DNA of 64,000 nt from Paenibacillus silvae (GTDB lineage: Bacteria > Bacillota > Bacilli > Paenibacillales > Paenibacillaceae): positions 1,054,001 to 1,118,000 of the forward strand of contig NZ_BMFU01000001.1 of assembly GCF_014639235.1 (NCBI RefSeq), written 5' to 3'. Made by a program: the position numbers and the translations under genes. Positions 44,233-52,673 of the stretch are shown here, piece after piece; the first letter of the stretch is position 1, and each line of letters starts with the position of its first letter. Under the pieces are notes generated by a model, which was given only the letters and a program-made list of their open reading frames with translations, made no database searches and was not told the origin of the DNA.

Positions 44233-45239
44233 TATATAACTTCAGATAAAATGGAAGCCTTCAATGCTTCAAGCACCATGCCTCTTAACCCTGCATCAAA
44301 ATCATGCTGAAATGAGCTCTGATGTACGATCTCAGGCAGAGCAGGCATAGGGTGCTGCTGTATATATTGTTCCCATGCCGAATGCAGCTCTTCTCTGTGA
44401 ACCCTCTCCTGATAGATCACAATCTCGTGCGGGGCAGCAACAGCATTGACTGTGTGCAAAATCCGGCACACCTGCTCTGTGAAATCCGAGTTACTGATAT
44501 CCCCTTTCCAATCAGGAGAACCAGGAAGATACTTGATCTCACCAAACATGCCGTTTTTACCACGTATAATGTGTCCGTTCAGCATCATGCCCATCCCGGG
44601 CGGATAACGATTGGGAAAATAAATGCCTGCCACACTCTTCTCCTTCGTATCCTCATGTAAGCTGCAATATCCGCTAATCGCCGAATTCACATCGTTCTCC
44701 ACAATAATTTGCAATCCAGACTTGCTTTCGATCTCCTGAATCAAACGAGAGTGGATAAGTTCGTCATGGCTGCTTACGGTAATGTCTCCATCAACGACCT
44801 GTCCGGGGATACCGATTCCGATCATATGAATGGAAGGATACGCCGCAATACAACGCTCAATTAACTCAAGCACATGCTGTTTATTTAAAACGCTCAGAAG
44901 ACTCTCTTCTTTCAACAGAACTTCATTCTCCAGATTGATTACCACTGCCGAGATCAGCTCCTGACCTTTCATCTCCTTCAAGGACAGAACCAAAGCAAGC
45001 CTATAGTTATAATTATATCGATAAGCCTGGGCAGGGCGTCCTCCATTTGATGGAACGATTTTATCCTGAAGCAGCTCACCGTCCTCGCACAGCTCCTGAA
45101 TGAGCGCATTAATGGTTACCACGCTAAGATTCGTTAGGGAAGCAAGCTGCGGTTTCGTTGCCGTTTCAATCTGCTGCATGACTTCACGCACAATATTCAT
45201 GTTAATGTGTTTCATCATTGTAGCGTTCGCTTTTTTCAT
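44232..45239 (-). CDS. ROK-family transcriptional regulator
   Basis: 335 residues. Winged helix in residues 10-75 (TKPQLASLTNLSVVTINALIQEL), then a ROK/kinase-like fold (IGIGIPGQVVDG; IIVENDVNSA; GMGMMLNGHIIRGKNGMFGEIKYLPG). The ROK zinc motif is incomplete, so it is probably a regulator and not a kinase. It lies upstream of the HAD/maa pair, separated by its own terminator, and may regulate sugar genes. Confidence 0.88.
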   Translation of the reverse strand: MKKANATMMKHINMNIVREVMQQIETATKPQLASLTNLSVVTINALIQELCEDGELLQDKIVPSNGGRPAQAYRYNYNYRLALVLSLKEMKGQELISAVVINLENEVLLKEESLLSVLNKQHVLELIERCIAAYPSIHMIGIGIPGQVVDGDITVSSHDELIHSRLIQEIESKSGLQIIVENDVNSAISGYCSLHEDTKEKSVAGIYFPNRYPPGMGMMLNGHIIRGKNGMFGEIKYLPGSPDWKGDISNSDFTEQVCRILHTVNAVAAPHEIVIYQERVHREELHSAWEQYIQQHPMPALPEIVHQSSFQHDFDAGLRGMVLEALKASILSEVI

Positions 45240-45338
45240 AAGCCTCTCGTTTCTACCCCGGTTCCAATAACCAAAGCAATCATATTCTTGTTATCGTGCT
45301 CCAATCATAACATAATATATTGCTTCAACGCATGACGT

Positions 45339-45455
45339 TCATTCAAACAGATCGTCTATAGATTTTACAGGTTGAACATCCATTGGTTGTTTGCACAAAG
45401 TCATATTTACATAAACACCCGCCCAGATGATCAGGGCCATAATGACGTATGCCAC
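45339..45455 (-). CDS. Small single-span membrane protein, 38 residues
   Basis: GTG start with a near-perfect AGGAGGTGA seven bases upstream. Reads MAYVIMALIIWAGVYVNMTL followed by a soluble tail ending in DDLFE and TGA. One membrane helix with a short acidic C-terminus. Family unknown. It lies after the ROK gene's upstream region, transcribed in the same direction. Confidence 0.55.
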   Translation of the reverse strand: MAYVIMALIIWAGVYVNMTLCKQPMDVQPVKSIDDLFE

Positions 45456-45603
45456 ACGCCTCTCACCTCCTTCATTTATTTGGTTTCATTAGTGAGACAT
45501 TAATAAATATACTTTATAAAGTTTTTATCATAAGTATGCAAGCATCATATTTCCTTGTCAATATAGAAAAAACGTTAGCCACTCTGAGAAAGTACTTGAA
45601 CTA

Positions 45604-45795
45604 TCACTTTACGGTATATCTCTGTTGGATGTCTGGCAGCAAAGTTACAGTCTGGATACCGAGCCCCCAGGCAAAATAGAACAAATGAAGGAGCGAAACA
45701 TTCTGAATCCAGAACATCTGCAAAACGATCCAGATAAGCAAAACATGCCCCGTATACAAGGAAAAACTCCAAGCCCAGTAGCGTTCGGGACTCAT
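45604..45795 (-). CDS. Possible 2TM-domain small membrane protein
   Basis: 63 residues if begun at ATG 45795. Two hydrophobic helices separated by a short turn (YTGHVLLIWIVLQMFWI, LLHLFYFAWGLGIQTV) recall the 2TM domain pattern H...N...WG.G. The RBS is weak, and the frame stays open far upstream without a good start, so the gene may be a remnant. Confidence 0.3.
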   Translation of the reverse strand: MSPERYWAWSFSLYTGHVLLIWIVLQMFWIQNVSLLHLFYFAWGLGIQTVTLLPDIQQRYTVK

Positions 45796-45862
45796 AACTG
45801 AAGATAAAACCCTGTGCTTCTTCTCACGAATAAGATCATATGGATTATTTATATGGAAAAAC

Positions 45863-45891
45863 TTGATAAAGGAACGTATGTTCGGTATAAT
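45863..45891 (+). promoter_or_regulatory. Strong promoter with LexA (SOS) box in the spacer
   Basis: TTGATA (45863-45868), 17-base spacer, TATAAT (45886-45891). The spacer holds GGAACGTATGTTCG (45871-45884), 13 of 14 positions of the Gram-positive LexA/DinR box CGAACRNRYGTTYG. Confidence 0.75.
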
Positions 45892-45922
45892 AACAACATA
45901 CACTGAATGAGCGAGGCATAAT

Positions 45923-46126
45923 ATGATGGATGACAAATTTATTAAAGAATTGCGCAGAATTAGCCGTGACGACAGACGCCGATCCGAGTTTATGATCCAG
46001 GGCATGAAGGAAACATTGCAGGAACGCAAAGAGGAAGGTGTAGTTAAACGCTGGTTGCGGCGGCGCAAGATCAAGAAGAGCATCTCTGAACGATTTAGCT
46101 CGGACTCCTCTTCTAACCATAAGTAA
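45923..46126 (+). CDS. Small charged protein, probably SOS-controlled
   Basis: 67 residues, about half Lys/Arg/Asp/Glu, predicted almost entirely helical, no membrane segment (RRISRDDRRRSEF, KRWLRRRKIKKSI). GCGAGG precedes the ATG pair. Thirty-two bases upstream is a near-consensus promoter with a LexA box, so it should be induced by DNA damage. It does not look like YneA (no LysM or membrane helix). Function unknown. Confidence 0.6.
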   Translation: MMDDKFIKELRRISRDDRRRSEFMIQGMKETLQERKEEGVVKRWLRRRKIKKSISERFSSDSSSNHK

Positions 46127-46213
46127 ATAGAGTTGAACATGATATAAGGAGGCCCAATAAGCCTCCCTCGATTCATTACATAGTTTTAGAGTAACTTGTG
46201 GCGTTTTCCATGA

Positions 46214-46951
46214 TTAAGGTAAAATTGCAAACGACCGAACGGGAAATCCGGATGCTTTCTCCGCTTTCGGAACAATGTTGAAAATGACGGCTCCTTTGGC
46301 GGGAACCTGATCCAGATTGGTTAACAATTCTACCTGATATGTATCCTGAGCCAGTACGTAATATTCGGCAAGCAGAGCCCCATTTTTTTGATAATCTACC
46401 GCAGCATCTGTATCAAACGTTTCATGCCCGATGGCTTTGATATGGCGTTCTTCAAACAGGAAGGTCAATGCAGCAACAGACCATCCCGGTGCATGATTAT
46501 TGCCATCAGCATCCTTGTTGTCAAAGTCCTCATGGTTAGGCCAGCGCTTGCTCCAGTCGGTCCGCAGGGCCACGAAGCTGCCCGCTTCAATCCTGCCATG
46601 CGCTTGCTCAAATTCAAGGATATGCTCCACGTCCAAGGTGAAATCGGGATTACTCTCAACAGCAGCTGATTGATCGATTACGACGAGAGGCAGCACCAGC
46701 TCTTTGAGTCCCAATTCATCGAGATAACGCGTGTCACGCACAAAGTGAATCGGTGCATCCAGATGCGTGCCGTACTGGCCGGGGAACTTGAAGCTCTGGG
46801 CAAAGAAACCTTGATCATGGTTAAACAGCGTATCAAACTGCGCAGCATCAAAAGCAGAGAAATGCGGAGATGCAGGGCCAAAAGTATGCGTAAGATCAAC
46901 CCATTTCTTCTCTTTTAACACTTGAATAGCTTGTATAATTTCGTTGGTCAT
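46214..46951 (-). CDS. Cyclase family protein (kynurenine-formamidase-like)
   Basis: 245 residues; ATG at 46951 behind GAGGTGAG. WVDLTHTFGP at the start and the metal motif GTHLDAPIHF (HxxDxxxH) are the signature of the cyclase/formamidase family, metal-dependent hydrolases of formamides or cyclic amides. The rest (FVALRTDW, IGHETFDTDA, GAVIFNIVPKAEKASGFPVRSFAI) fits full length. Substrate unknown. Confidence 0.92.
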   Translation of the reverse strand: MTNEIIQAIQVLKEKKWVDLTHTFGPASPHFSAFDAAQFDTLFNHDQGFFAQSFKFPGQYGTHLDAPIHFVRDTRYLDELGLKELVLPLVVIDQSAAVESNPDFTLDVEHILEFEQAHGRIEAGSFVALRTDWSKRWPNHEDFDNKDADGNNHAPGWSVAALTFLFEERHIKAIGHETFDTDAAVDYQKNGALLAEYYVLAQDTYQVELLTNLDQVPAKGAVIFNIVPKAEKASGFPVRSFAILP

Positions 46952-47035
46952 ACGTCTCACCTCTTATGTAGAATGGAAGAAATTTCTCCTATTATATCTC
47001 AATGTTATGCAATGGTGAATATGCAATTGTAAATA

Positions 47036-47067
47036 TAAAAAGCCGCTCTCCTGTGTGGAGAACGGCC
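47036..47067 (-). terminator. Terminator of the NADP oxidoreductase gene
   Basis: GCCGTTCTCC/GGAGAGCGGC stem with TTTTT on the - strand, 109 bases after the stop. Confidence 0.75.
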
Positions 47068-47175
47068 GTGATCTTCAGATTGACGGTCATCGTTCGTTTA
47101 ACTTGTAACCATAATTTGAGCGTGTAAGCAACAGCTTCGACTTGCCGATTATGATTACGAGCTATCAATATCCGA

Positions 47176-48102
47176 TTAATATGCTGTAATCACCAGCTTA
47201 CCCCGCGTATGATGGGATTCACTTTTTTGGTGTGCATCACGCAAGCCTTGTTCTGTTAACGGATATGTCTCATCAATAATAGATCTCAGCTTCCCTGCTG
47301 CCGCAAGCTCGGCCAGCTGTTCAAGCTGATCTCCCTTAGGCTCCATCATAAATACACTGCCCGTCACACCAGCTTCCTTTGCCAGCTGCTCATCCGGCTG
47401 CTCCACCAGTGAAACGAGACGCCCTCCGGATTTCAACACCTTGAAGCTATCCCGCTGGATGTCGCCGCCCATCGTATCCAGAACGACATCATAACCTGAG
47501 AGAACTTGCGAGAAATCCTGTTCCTTATAGTTAATAAAATGGTCCACACCCAACGAGCGAAGCAGTTCTTCATTCGCTGCACTTGCGGTGGAAGCTACCT
47601 CAGCCCCCAAAGACTTGGCGATCTGAATCGCATATGTGCCGACGCCGCCTGCACCGGCATGGATAAGCACCTTCTGTCCCTTGCCTAATCGACCATGATC
47701 CACCAACGCTTGCCAGGCTGTCATTGCAGCGAGTGGGATCGCTGCTGCTTCCTCGAAGCTGAGCTGCTCAGGTATACGTGCAACGATATCCGCATCAACA
47801 GCAACGTATTCTGCATAGGTTCCGAATTGCCGGGGCCGAGCGAATACGCGATCCCCTTCTCTGAAACGGGTAACGTTTGAACCGGCCTCAGCCACAGTTC
47901 CTGCTACGTCTCCGCCCAGAATCATTGGCAATTGGTCTGCGGCTTCTTTCAAGTGGCCTTGTCTTATTTTAAAGTCCACTGGATTTACAGAAGTCGCATG
48001 TGTGCGGATCAATACCTGATTGACACCACACGCCGGCTTCTGCACCTCCTTTTCCTTTAATTGTTCGGGCCCGCCAAATGCATCAATCACAATAGCTTTC
48101 AT
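47176..48102 (-). CDS. NAD(P)-dependent quinone oxidoreductase-like (MDR family)
   Basis: 308 residues. GroES-like N-terminal domain (IVIDAFGGPEQLKEKEV, ATSVNPVDFKIRQG, LGGDVAGTVAEAG) and Rossmann domain with nucleotide motif HAGAGGVGTYAIQIAKSLGA. No zinc ligands, as in zeta-crystallin-type reductases. Likely reduces quinones or enones. Good RBS, single gene. Confidence 0.93.
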   Translation of the reverse strand: MKAIVIDAFGGPEQLKEKEVQKPACGVNQVLIRTHATSVNPVDFKIRQGHLKEAADQLPMILGGDVAGTVAEAGSNVTRFREGDRVFARPRQFGTYAEYVAVDADIVARIPEQLSFEEAAAIPLAAMTAWQALVDHGRLGKGQKVLIHAGAGGVGTYAIQIAKSLGAEVASTASAANEELLRSLGVDHFINYKEQDFSQVLSGYDVVLDTMGGDIQRDSFKVLKSGGRLVSLVEQPDEQLAKEAGVTGSVFMMEPKGDQLEQLAELAAAGKLRSIIDETYPLTEQGLRDAHQKSESHHTRGKLVITAY

Positions 48103-48251
48103 GCTGATCCCTGCCTTTCTTGAAAATGGAATGATGTGACATGTGATAGGTTATTCTCATACTCTTCTCTATTTATGATTACCCCATACGTCGGTTTACT
48201 TGACCTGATGTCACTGAATGTTCATTCCATAAGTAAGGCATGCTGATGACA

Positions 48252-49199
48252 CTATTGAACTTTTTGCAAAAATCGCAGAACAGCTTCCTGCAATTGCCTC
48301 AAGCCTGGTTGTTCTATTGGAAAGTGGCCTGCTCCCTCTAAAATGACAAGCTCCTTATCCACGGTCAATCGATCATAGAAAGCTTGACTGAACGCTAACG
48401 GGGTCATCGGGTCCATCTCAGGATGAACCAGCAGCACCGGACATCGACTGAATTGTTCTGGACTCACCTCCGGCGTTTTATTCAGAAAGGTTCTTAATAG
48501 CTCCAAAGGTACAGATGCCGCAGCAGCCTGTGGATCATTCATAATGAGACGGGTCAGGTCCTTATTGTTCGTAATCAGCTCCATCCGGGAGACCCGTTTG
48601 ACTGAAATACGTACAGCATCAAGGACACCAGGCAGAAGATCCATCATACGCTTGCCTGCACGACTGACCCATCGGTTCGGTGCAATCTGATCTCGCATCT
48701 CGGAATCACTCGTGTCTACAAATGTCGTTGCAATCAATCCCTTAACATGTTTGTTTCGTACGCTGACATGATAGGCCAGCATGCCGCCTATGCTGCTTCC
48801 CAACACAACGAACGGTTTGCCATCTCTCTTATATTCCCGTTCTATAAGGGCGTCCAGCAGTGTAATCCATAGATCATAGTTTATACGTGTGTTATGTAAT
48901 GCGTAGCTTAGTCCATACGGTGGCAGATCGGGAGATATGACCTCGTAACCATGCAGCTGCAGCATTCGTGCGTAAGGAGCAAGCAATCTGCCATTTCCTC
49001 CGGCACCATGAATGAACAGAATTTTGACTGGAGACGCGGGCACGGGTAATCGATCCATATGAAGATGAACTCCGTTCACTTCCCACCATTCTTCCTCTGG
49101 ACAGTTATCCTCCCCCAGTCTCACCTCCTCAGGAAAAAAATGCTGATACTGTTTCCAATACAAATGTGTTGTCTGATAAGAAGGCAAACCTGTTCTCAT
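48252..49199 (-). CDS. Alpha/beta hydrolase
   Basis: 315 residues, cytosolic. Oxyanion motif FIHGAGGNG, nucleophile elbow GSSIGG, catalytic Asp in HPEMDPMTP and His in EGAGHFPIEQPG. Likely a lipase/esterase or lactonase of the lysophospholipase type; substrate unknown. AAGGAG before ATG. Confidence 0.92.
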   Translation of the reverse strand: MRTGLPSYQTTHLYWKQYQHFFPEEVRLGEDNCPEEEWWEVNGVHLHMDRLPVPASPVKILFIHGAGGNGRLLAPYARMLQLHGYEVISPDLPPYGLSYALHNTRINYDLWITLLDALIEREYKRDGKPFVVLGSSIGGMLAYHVSVRNKHVKGLIATTFVDTSDSEMRDQIAPNRWVSRAGKRMMDLLPGVLDAVRISVKRVSRMELITNNKDLTRLIMNDPQAAAASVPLELLRTFLNKTPEVSPEQFSRCPVLLVHPEMDPMTPLAFSQAFYDRLTVDKELVILEGAGHFPIEQPGLRQLQEAVLRFLQKVQ

Positions 49200-49220
49200 A
49201 TGTAACTCCTTTTGGGATAT

Positions 49221-49247
49221 AAAAAAAGCCGTACGATGTACGACTTT
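49221..49247 (-). terminator. Terminator of expansin gene
   Basis: AGTCGTAC-ATC-GTACGGCT followed by TTTTTTT on the - strand. Confidence 0.85.
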
Positions 49248-49295
49248 GAAATCCTCTATGCTAATACTGATACTTATGTTTATATCATATATCCT

Positions 49296-50012
49296 CTAAT
49301 CCGGGAACTGCACATTACCCGGAACGATGTAGGCACCGCCTGATCCATCGTTCGGCAGTGCCGGAATCGTATCATACAGAACTTGCCCCCGGATATCCGT
49401 GATCCGAATGCTGAGTTTTTCTTTACCAAGCCCGGTACCCAGAAAATGATTATAATCCTGTTTTTCGAGATTAAGCCAGGAGCCATCCTTCTGTTTCACT
49501 TCAAACTTCAACACCGGATACTTATGATGGCGAACCTGAATGGCCGCCCACCACTGACTGCTGCCTTCCTTGATCCGATAGGAAACGTTCCCTTCAATCG
49601 GGGCTTTGACAACTTTCCAGCTGATATCAATCTTCCCCGCCTGAAGATCACCGATCTGGCTGAATGCGTTAGGCGAGAGGTCCAATGCCCCGCTGGCTCC
49701 TTCCGGGTACAGATCCGTAACGTATACTACGGTCTTTCCTTTGGGACCCTGTACCTCAAGATAAGCTCCAGCTAAAGCAGCTTTGACTCCATTATAATTG
49801 AGCTGATATGGGTTGAGTGCGGTAATCTTCATATCCGCCGGAATCGGATCAAGCAGCACAGCACCACCTGAATACCCGGAGCCTGTGTACGTAGCATATC
49901 CCTGATATGTATCGTTCCAGGCTGCAGATGCCGGCAGGGCAAACAAGACCAGGCCAAGCAACACCCCTGCGGCGGACCTTCTGAGACGCTGGAATCCACT
50001 CTTCTTGCTCAT
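49296..50012 (-). CDS. Bacterial expansin (EXLX1/YoaJ type)
   Basis: 238 residues, secreted (cut near ASA-AW). D1 domain with GYATYTGSGYSGGAVLLDPI and catalytic-like Asp in VTDLYPEGASGALDLS; D2 cellulose-binding face with QWWAAIQVRHHKYPV holding the aromatic triad. Loosens cellulose/xyloglucan networks without hydrolysis, helping root colonisation. Fits with the xylanase and pectate lyase of the window. AAGGAGG before ATG. Confidence 0.94.
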   Translation of the reverse strand: MSKKSGFQRLRRSAAGVLLGLVLFALPASAAWNDTYQGYATYTGSGYSGGAVLLDPIPADMKITALNPYQLNYNGVKAALAGAYLEVQGPKGKTVVYVTDLYPEGASGALDLSPNAFSQIGDLQAGKIDISWKVVKAPIEGNVSYRIKEGSSQWWAAIQVRHHKYPVLKFEVKQKDGSWLNLEKQDYNHFLGTGLGKEKLSIRITDIRGQVLYDTIPALPNDGSGGAYIVPGNVQFPD

Positions 50013-50046
50013 GGTTATTCCTCCTTATGATTTTCAATTCGAATAA

Positions 50047-50134
50047 AGATTTCACGCAATCCACTACGATGACAGAACAATCTGGAGACCAGCTGTTATC
50101 CGTCAAGGTGTAAATGAATTATTCCGCTTATGTT
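50047..50134. repeat. Degenerate, internally deleted MITE-like copy E
   Basis: TTTCACGCAATCCACTACGA, GACAGAACAATCTGGAGACC and GTGTAAATGAATTATTCC correspond to the left part and right tip of copy A with the centre missing. It lies upstream of the expansin gene. Confidence 0.6.
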
Positions 50135-50250
50135 GTTATGTCAATTTTCATGGACGCAGCGACATCTAATAACATAATTTTACATATGATTTAAAATTTT
50201 TAAATCCTTTTCTGTAAAATCACATCCAAAGTCCTGCTTTCAAACACAAC

Positions 50251-50308
50251 AAAAAAAAAAAAGCGCCACACTCGGGAGATACCTAGCTCTCCAGTCAAGT
50301 GTGACGCC
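50251..50308 (-). terminator. Terminator of the K+/H+ antiporter operon
   Basis: GGCGTCACACT/AGTGTGGCGC outer and GGAGAG/CTCC inner pairing followed by a run of 12 or more T on the - strand. Confidence 0.9.
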
Positions 50309-50373
50309 TGTCTCGGCTCTGTATTAACACCTGAGCCTGAGCCTACTATCCTGCTTTATTCTACTCGTCTTAC

Positions 50374-51579
50374 TTATCCTGCTTCCTTTTGTTTGGTCCG
50401 ATTCCGGATCCTTTCATAACGCGCGTAAATCTTAGGAGACTCTTTGGTCAGAATAGGCCCCAGTACAGCGAGAATTAGCACATATAACACGGCAAAGGAC
50501 TGAATGGAAGCCATAAGCCCTCCTGCTTTACCGATGTTGGCCATAATGATCGAGAACTCCCCGCGGGATACCAGGGTGAAGCCGACATTTAATGATGCCT
50601 TGGTCGAGACTCCAGCCATTTTCCCTGCAATCATACCTGCACCGAAGTTACTCAGAATTGTCAGAACAACCGCAATCAGGGTCATACCTACCGCCCCGCC
50701 GAGGGTGGAGGGCTCGATGGTCAGGCCAAAGCTGAAGAAAAATATGGCACCGAAAAAGTCCTTGAACGGCATAATCTGCTGCTCAATCCGGTGGACATGT
50801 CTCGATTCACCAAGCACAAGTCCAATCATTAATGCGCCAATGGCCTCGGCTACATGCAGCGTCTCCGAGAAACCCGCCACCAGGAAAAGCAAAGTCATGA
50901 TCGCTAGCAGAAACAGCTCCGATGACTTGATATTAAGCGCCTTATCTATATATTTAATACTCTTCCTGCCGATAATCAGGAACAGCACAATAAACAGCAA
51001 CGCAGAAAGCGATACCAGCAGTACACTACCCAATGAAGTCGCACCGCTAAGCACAAGTCCAGTCAGAATAGAGATGTGAATAGCGATGAACAGATCATCA
51101 AACATAATCATGCCCATAATAATTTCGGTCTCCGGATTGGCTGTCCGTTTCAGATCCACGAGTACCTTGGCAACGATAGCGGTTGAAGAACTCGTCATAA
51201 TGCCGCACACAACCATCGTTTCCTGAAGGGGCAGATCCATGAACCAGCCCAGCAGAAGACCAGAGACAAAATTAAGACCGACATAGAATATGCCGCCGGT
51301 GAGAATCGCTTTACCCGATTTTAACAACCGGGAGACCGAGAACTCCAAGCCCAGATAAAATAATAAAAATAAAATACCCAGCCTGCCCATAAATTCAATA
51401 AAAGACGAGCTTTCGATAAATCGTAAATCCACAATGCCAAACTGTGGTGCATGCGGTCCAACGGCCATACCGATCAGAATGTAAAATGGAATAACCGAAA
51501 ATCGTAGTCGTGCAGATATTAATCCCGTAAGTGTAATCAGCGCAACGGCAACCCCCACTTCGAATATGAGCATATCCAT
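50374..51579 (-). CDS. khtU: K+/H+ antiporter, CPA2 family (KhtU-like)
   Basis: 401 residues with 12-13 membrane helices. SSTAIVAKVLVDLKR and the helix with ASLNVGFTLVSRGEFSIIMA are the CPA2 ion-path motifs of KefB/KhtU exchangers. It follows the TrkA_C regulator gene by three bases. Exports K+ in exchange for H+ under alkaline or methylglyoxal stress. No RCK domain is fused; gating is by the neighbour. Confidence 0.93.
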   Translation of the reverse strand: MDMLIFEVGVAVALITLTGLISARLRFSVIPFYILIGMAVGPHAPQFGIVDLRFIESSSFIEFMGRLGILFLLFYLGLEFSVSRLLKSGKAILTGGIFYVGLNFVSGLLLGWFMDLPLQETMVVCGIMTSSSTAIVAKVLVDLKRTANPETEIIMGMIMFDDLFIAIHISILTGLVLSGATSLGSVLLVSLSALLFIVLFLIIGRKSIKYIDKALNIKSSELFLLAIMTLLFLVAGFSETLHVAEAIGALMIGLVLGESRHVHRIEQQIMPFKDFFGAIFFFSFGLTIEPSTLGGAVGMTLIAVVLTILSNFGAGMIAGKMAGVSTKASLNVGFTLVSRGEFSIIMANIGKAGGLMASIQSFAVLYVLILAVLGPILTKESPKIYARYERIRNRTKQKEAG

Positions 51580-51582
51580 ACG

Positions 51583-52089
51583 CTACATCCGCCCATCGGT
51601 CAACCATTGTTTGAGCTGCTTGAGCTGGTCACGTTCACCTGCAACAACAATCGTTGCTCCGCTGGTAAAAACGTACTCCGGCCCCGGATTAAATTGCTTC
51701 TCCTTCTCCTTGTCAACCGCCGCCAGAATCGCCACACCGGTCACCTGCCGAATGTTCAGCTCTCCGATGGTCTTCCCGACACAGGCAGCATGAGGTTCGA
51801 TGCGAAGCCACTCGATGAGCAGGCCTTCCAGCATGACTTCCCGTTCGTTCTGGAACTGTGGTTTATACGTCATGCCGCCAACAATAGCCGCTACAGCTCT
51901 AGCTTCATCATCATCAAGGGTCACCAGAGATACCATATCTCCGAGTTCTTCCGCGTGCTCGCCTGACTCCATATGGAACAGATCACGACGCTCATCGTTA
52001 TGGACAACAATGACTAGATGCTCTCCGCTGCGGGTATGCAGCCAGTATTTGCGTCCAATGCCTGGCAGATCCGTTTCTTTAAAATGCAT
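51583..52089 (-). CDS. khtT: TrkA_C regulatory subunit of K+/H+ antiporter (KhtT-like)
   Basis: 168 residues from ATG 52089 (GGAGG eight bases upstream). N-terminal strand-rich part (TDLPGIGRKYWLHTRSGEHLVIVVHND) and C-terminal TrkA_C domain (about 80-165: GKTIGELNIRQVTGVAILAAV, VFTSGATIVVAGERDQLKQL). In KhtT this domain binds nucleotides or cyclic di-AMP and opens the antiporter. Overlaps the upstream gene by 11 bases. Confidence 0.93.
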   Translation of the reverse strand: MHFKETDLPGIGRKYWLHTRSGEHLVIVVHNDERRDLFHMESGEHAEELGDMVSLVTLDDDEARAVAAIVGGMTYKPQFQNEREVMLEGLLIEWLRIEPHAACVGKTIGELNIRQVTGVAILAAVDKEKEKQFNPGPEYVFTSGATIVVAGERDQLKQLKQWLTDGRM

Positions 52090-52606
52090 GGTCTGCACCT
52101 CCCCGGGATAACCCTTTCATGGAGTTCGCACCCGGTTCATCCAGTTGCTCAGAATGCCGAATCTGCTCCGAGTTTTGTTCGGAAGCCCATTGAATATCCG
52201 CTATCCGTATCCTCATGGAACCCGCTGGAGTAGAGATGGCTCGTATTTCTCCCTTATCTCCCAGCAGCAGCTGACGTCCCACAGGAGAAAGGAATGAAAT
52301 CTGCCCCGCATCCGGGTCTGCTTCCTCCGGCATTACAATCGTTAACGTATCCGATGTATGAAAATCAACATACTCGAGTTCAATTTTGCTGCCAATCAGC
52401 ACAACGGAGCCCAGCTGTTCATCCGGCCCGGCAAGCAGCTGCTCCACCCGCTCTGTATATGCCATCAGTTGCTTATCCAACTGCACACGCTCAGGATTAT
52501 GCACGTCAAAATAAGCGTCAAGAAATGTCCTTTTCTCTTCGCCCAGGGTCAACAGCTGACTCACCAGCTTTTCTCTGCGGTTGTCAAGTGGATTTCTACG
52601 GTTCAT
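52079..52606 (-). CDS. GreA/GreB C-terminal-domain protein in antiporter operon
   Basis: 175 residues. The centre (IGSKIELEYVDFHTSDTLTIV then PEEADPDAGQISFLSPVGRQLL) is the FKBP-like C-terminal domain of GreA/GreB, and a helical N-terminal part (about 1-50) is present, so the layout is Gre-like. A transcript-cleavage factor in a cation antiporter operon is unexpected; it may act as an RNA-polymerase-binding regulator. ATG 52606 has AGGAGGTG within the preceding tiny gene. Confidence 0.88.
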   Translation of the reverse strand: MNRRNPLDNRREKLVSQLLTLGEEKRTFLDAYFDVHNPERVQLDKQLMAYTERVEQLLAGPDEQLGSVVLIGSKIELEYVDFHTSDTLTIVMPEEADPDAGQISFLSPVGRQLLLGDKGEIRAISTPAGSMRIRIADIQWASEQNSEQIRHSEQLDEPGANSMKGLSRGGADHAF

Positions 52607-52673
52607 AGTAGATTTCACCTCCTATGCACGCCTTGTTCTCCACGTTGATTCGCTTGTTGTAACTTTTCATCAT
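52596..52673 (-). CDS. 25-residue leader peptide of antiporter operon
   Basis: ATG-ATG start eight bases after AAGGAGG. Polar, basic peptide (MMKSYNKRINVENKAC... ending YYEP, TAG). Its last codons contain the RBS and start codon of the Gre-like gene in another frame, so translation of the two is probably coupled. Confidence 0.5.
   Translation of the reverse strand: MMKSYNKRINVENKACIGGEIYYEP

Noticed and set aside
45604..46176. Full 190-codon - strand frame
   Set aside because: Its upstream two thirds are antisense to the LexA-box promoter and the 67-residue gene and have no usable start; only the 3' end (possible 2TM protein) is kept, at low confidence.
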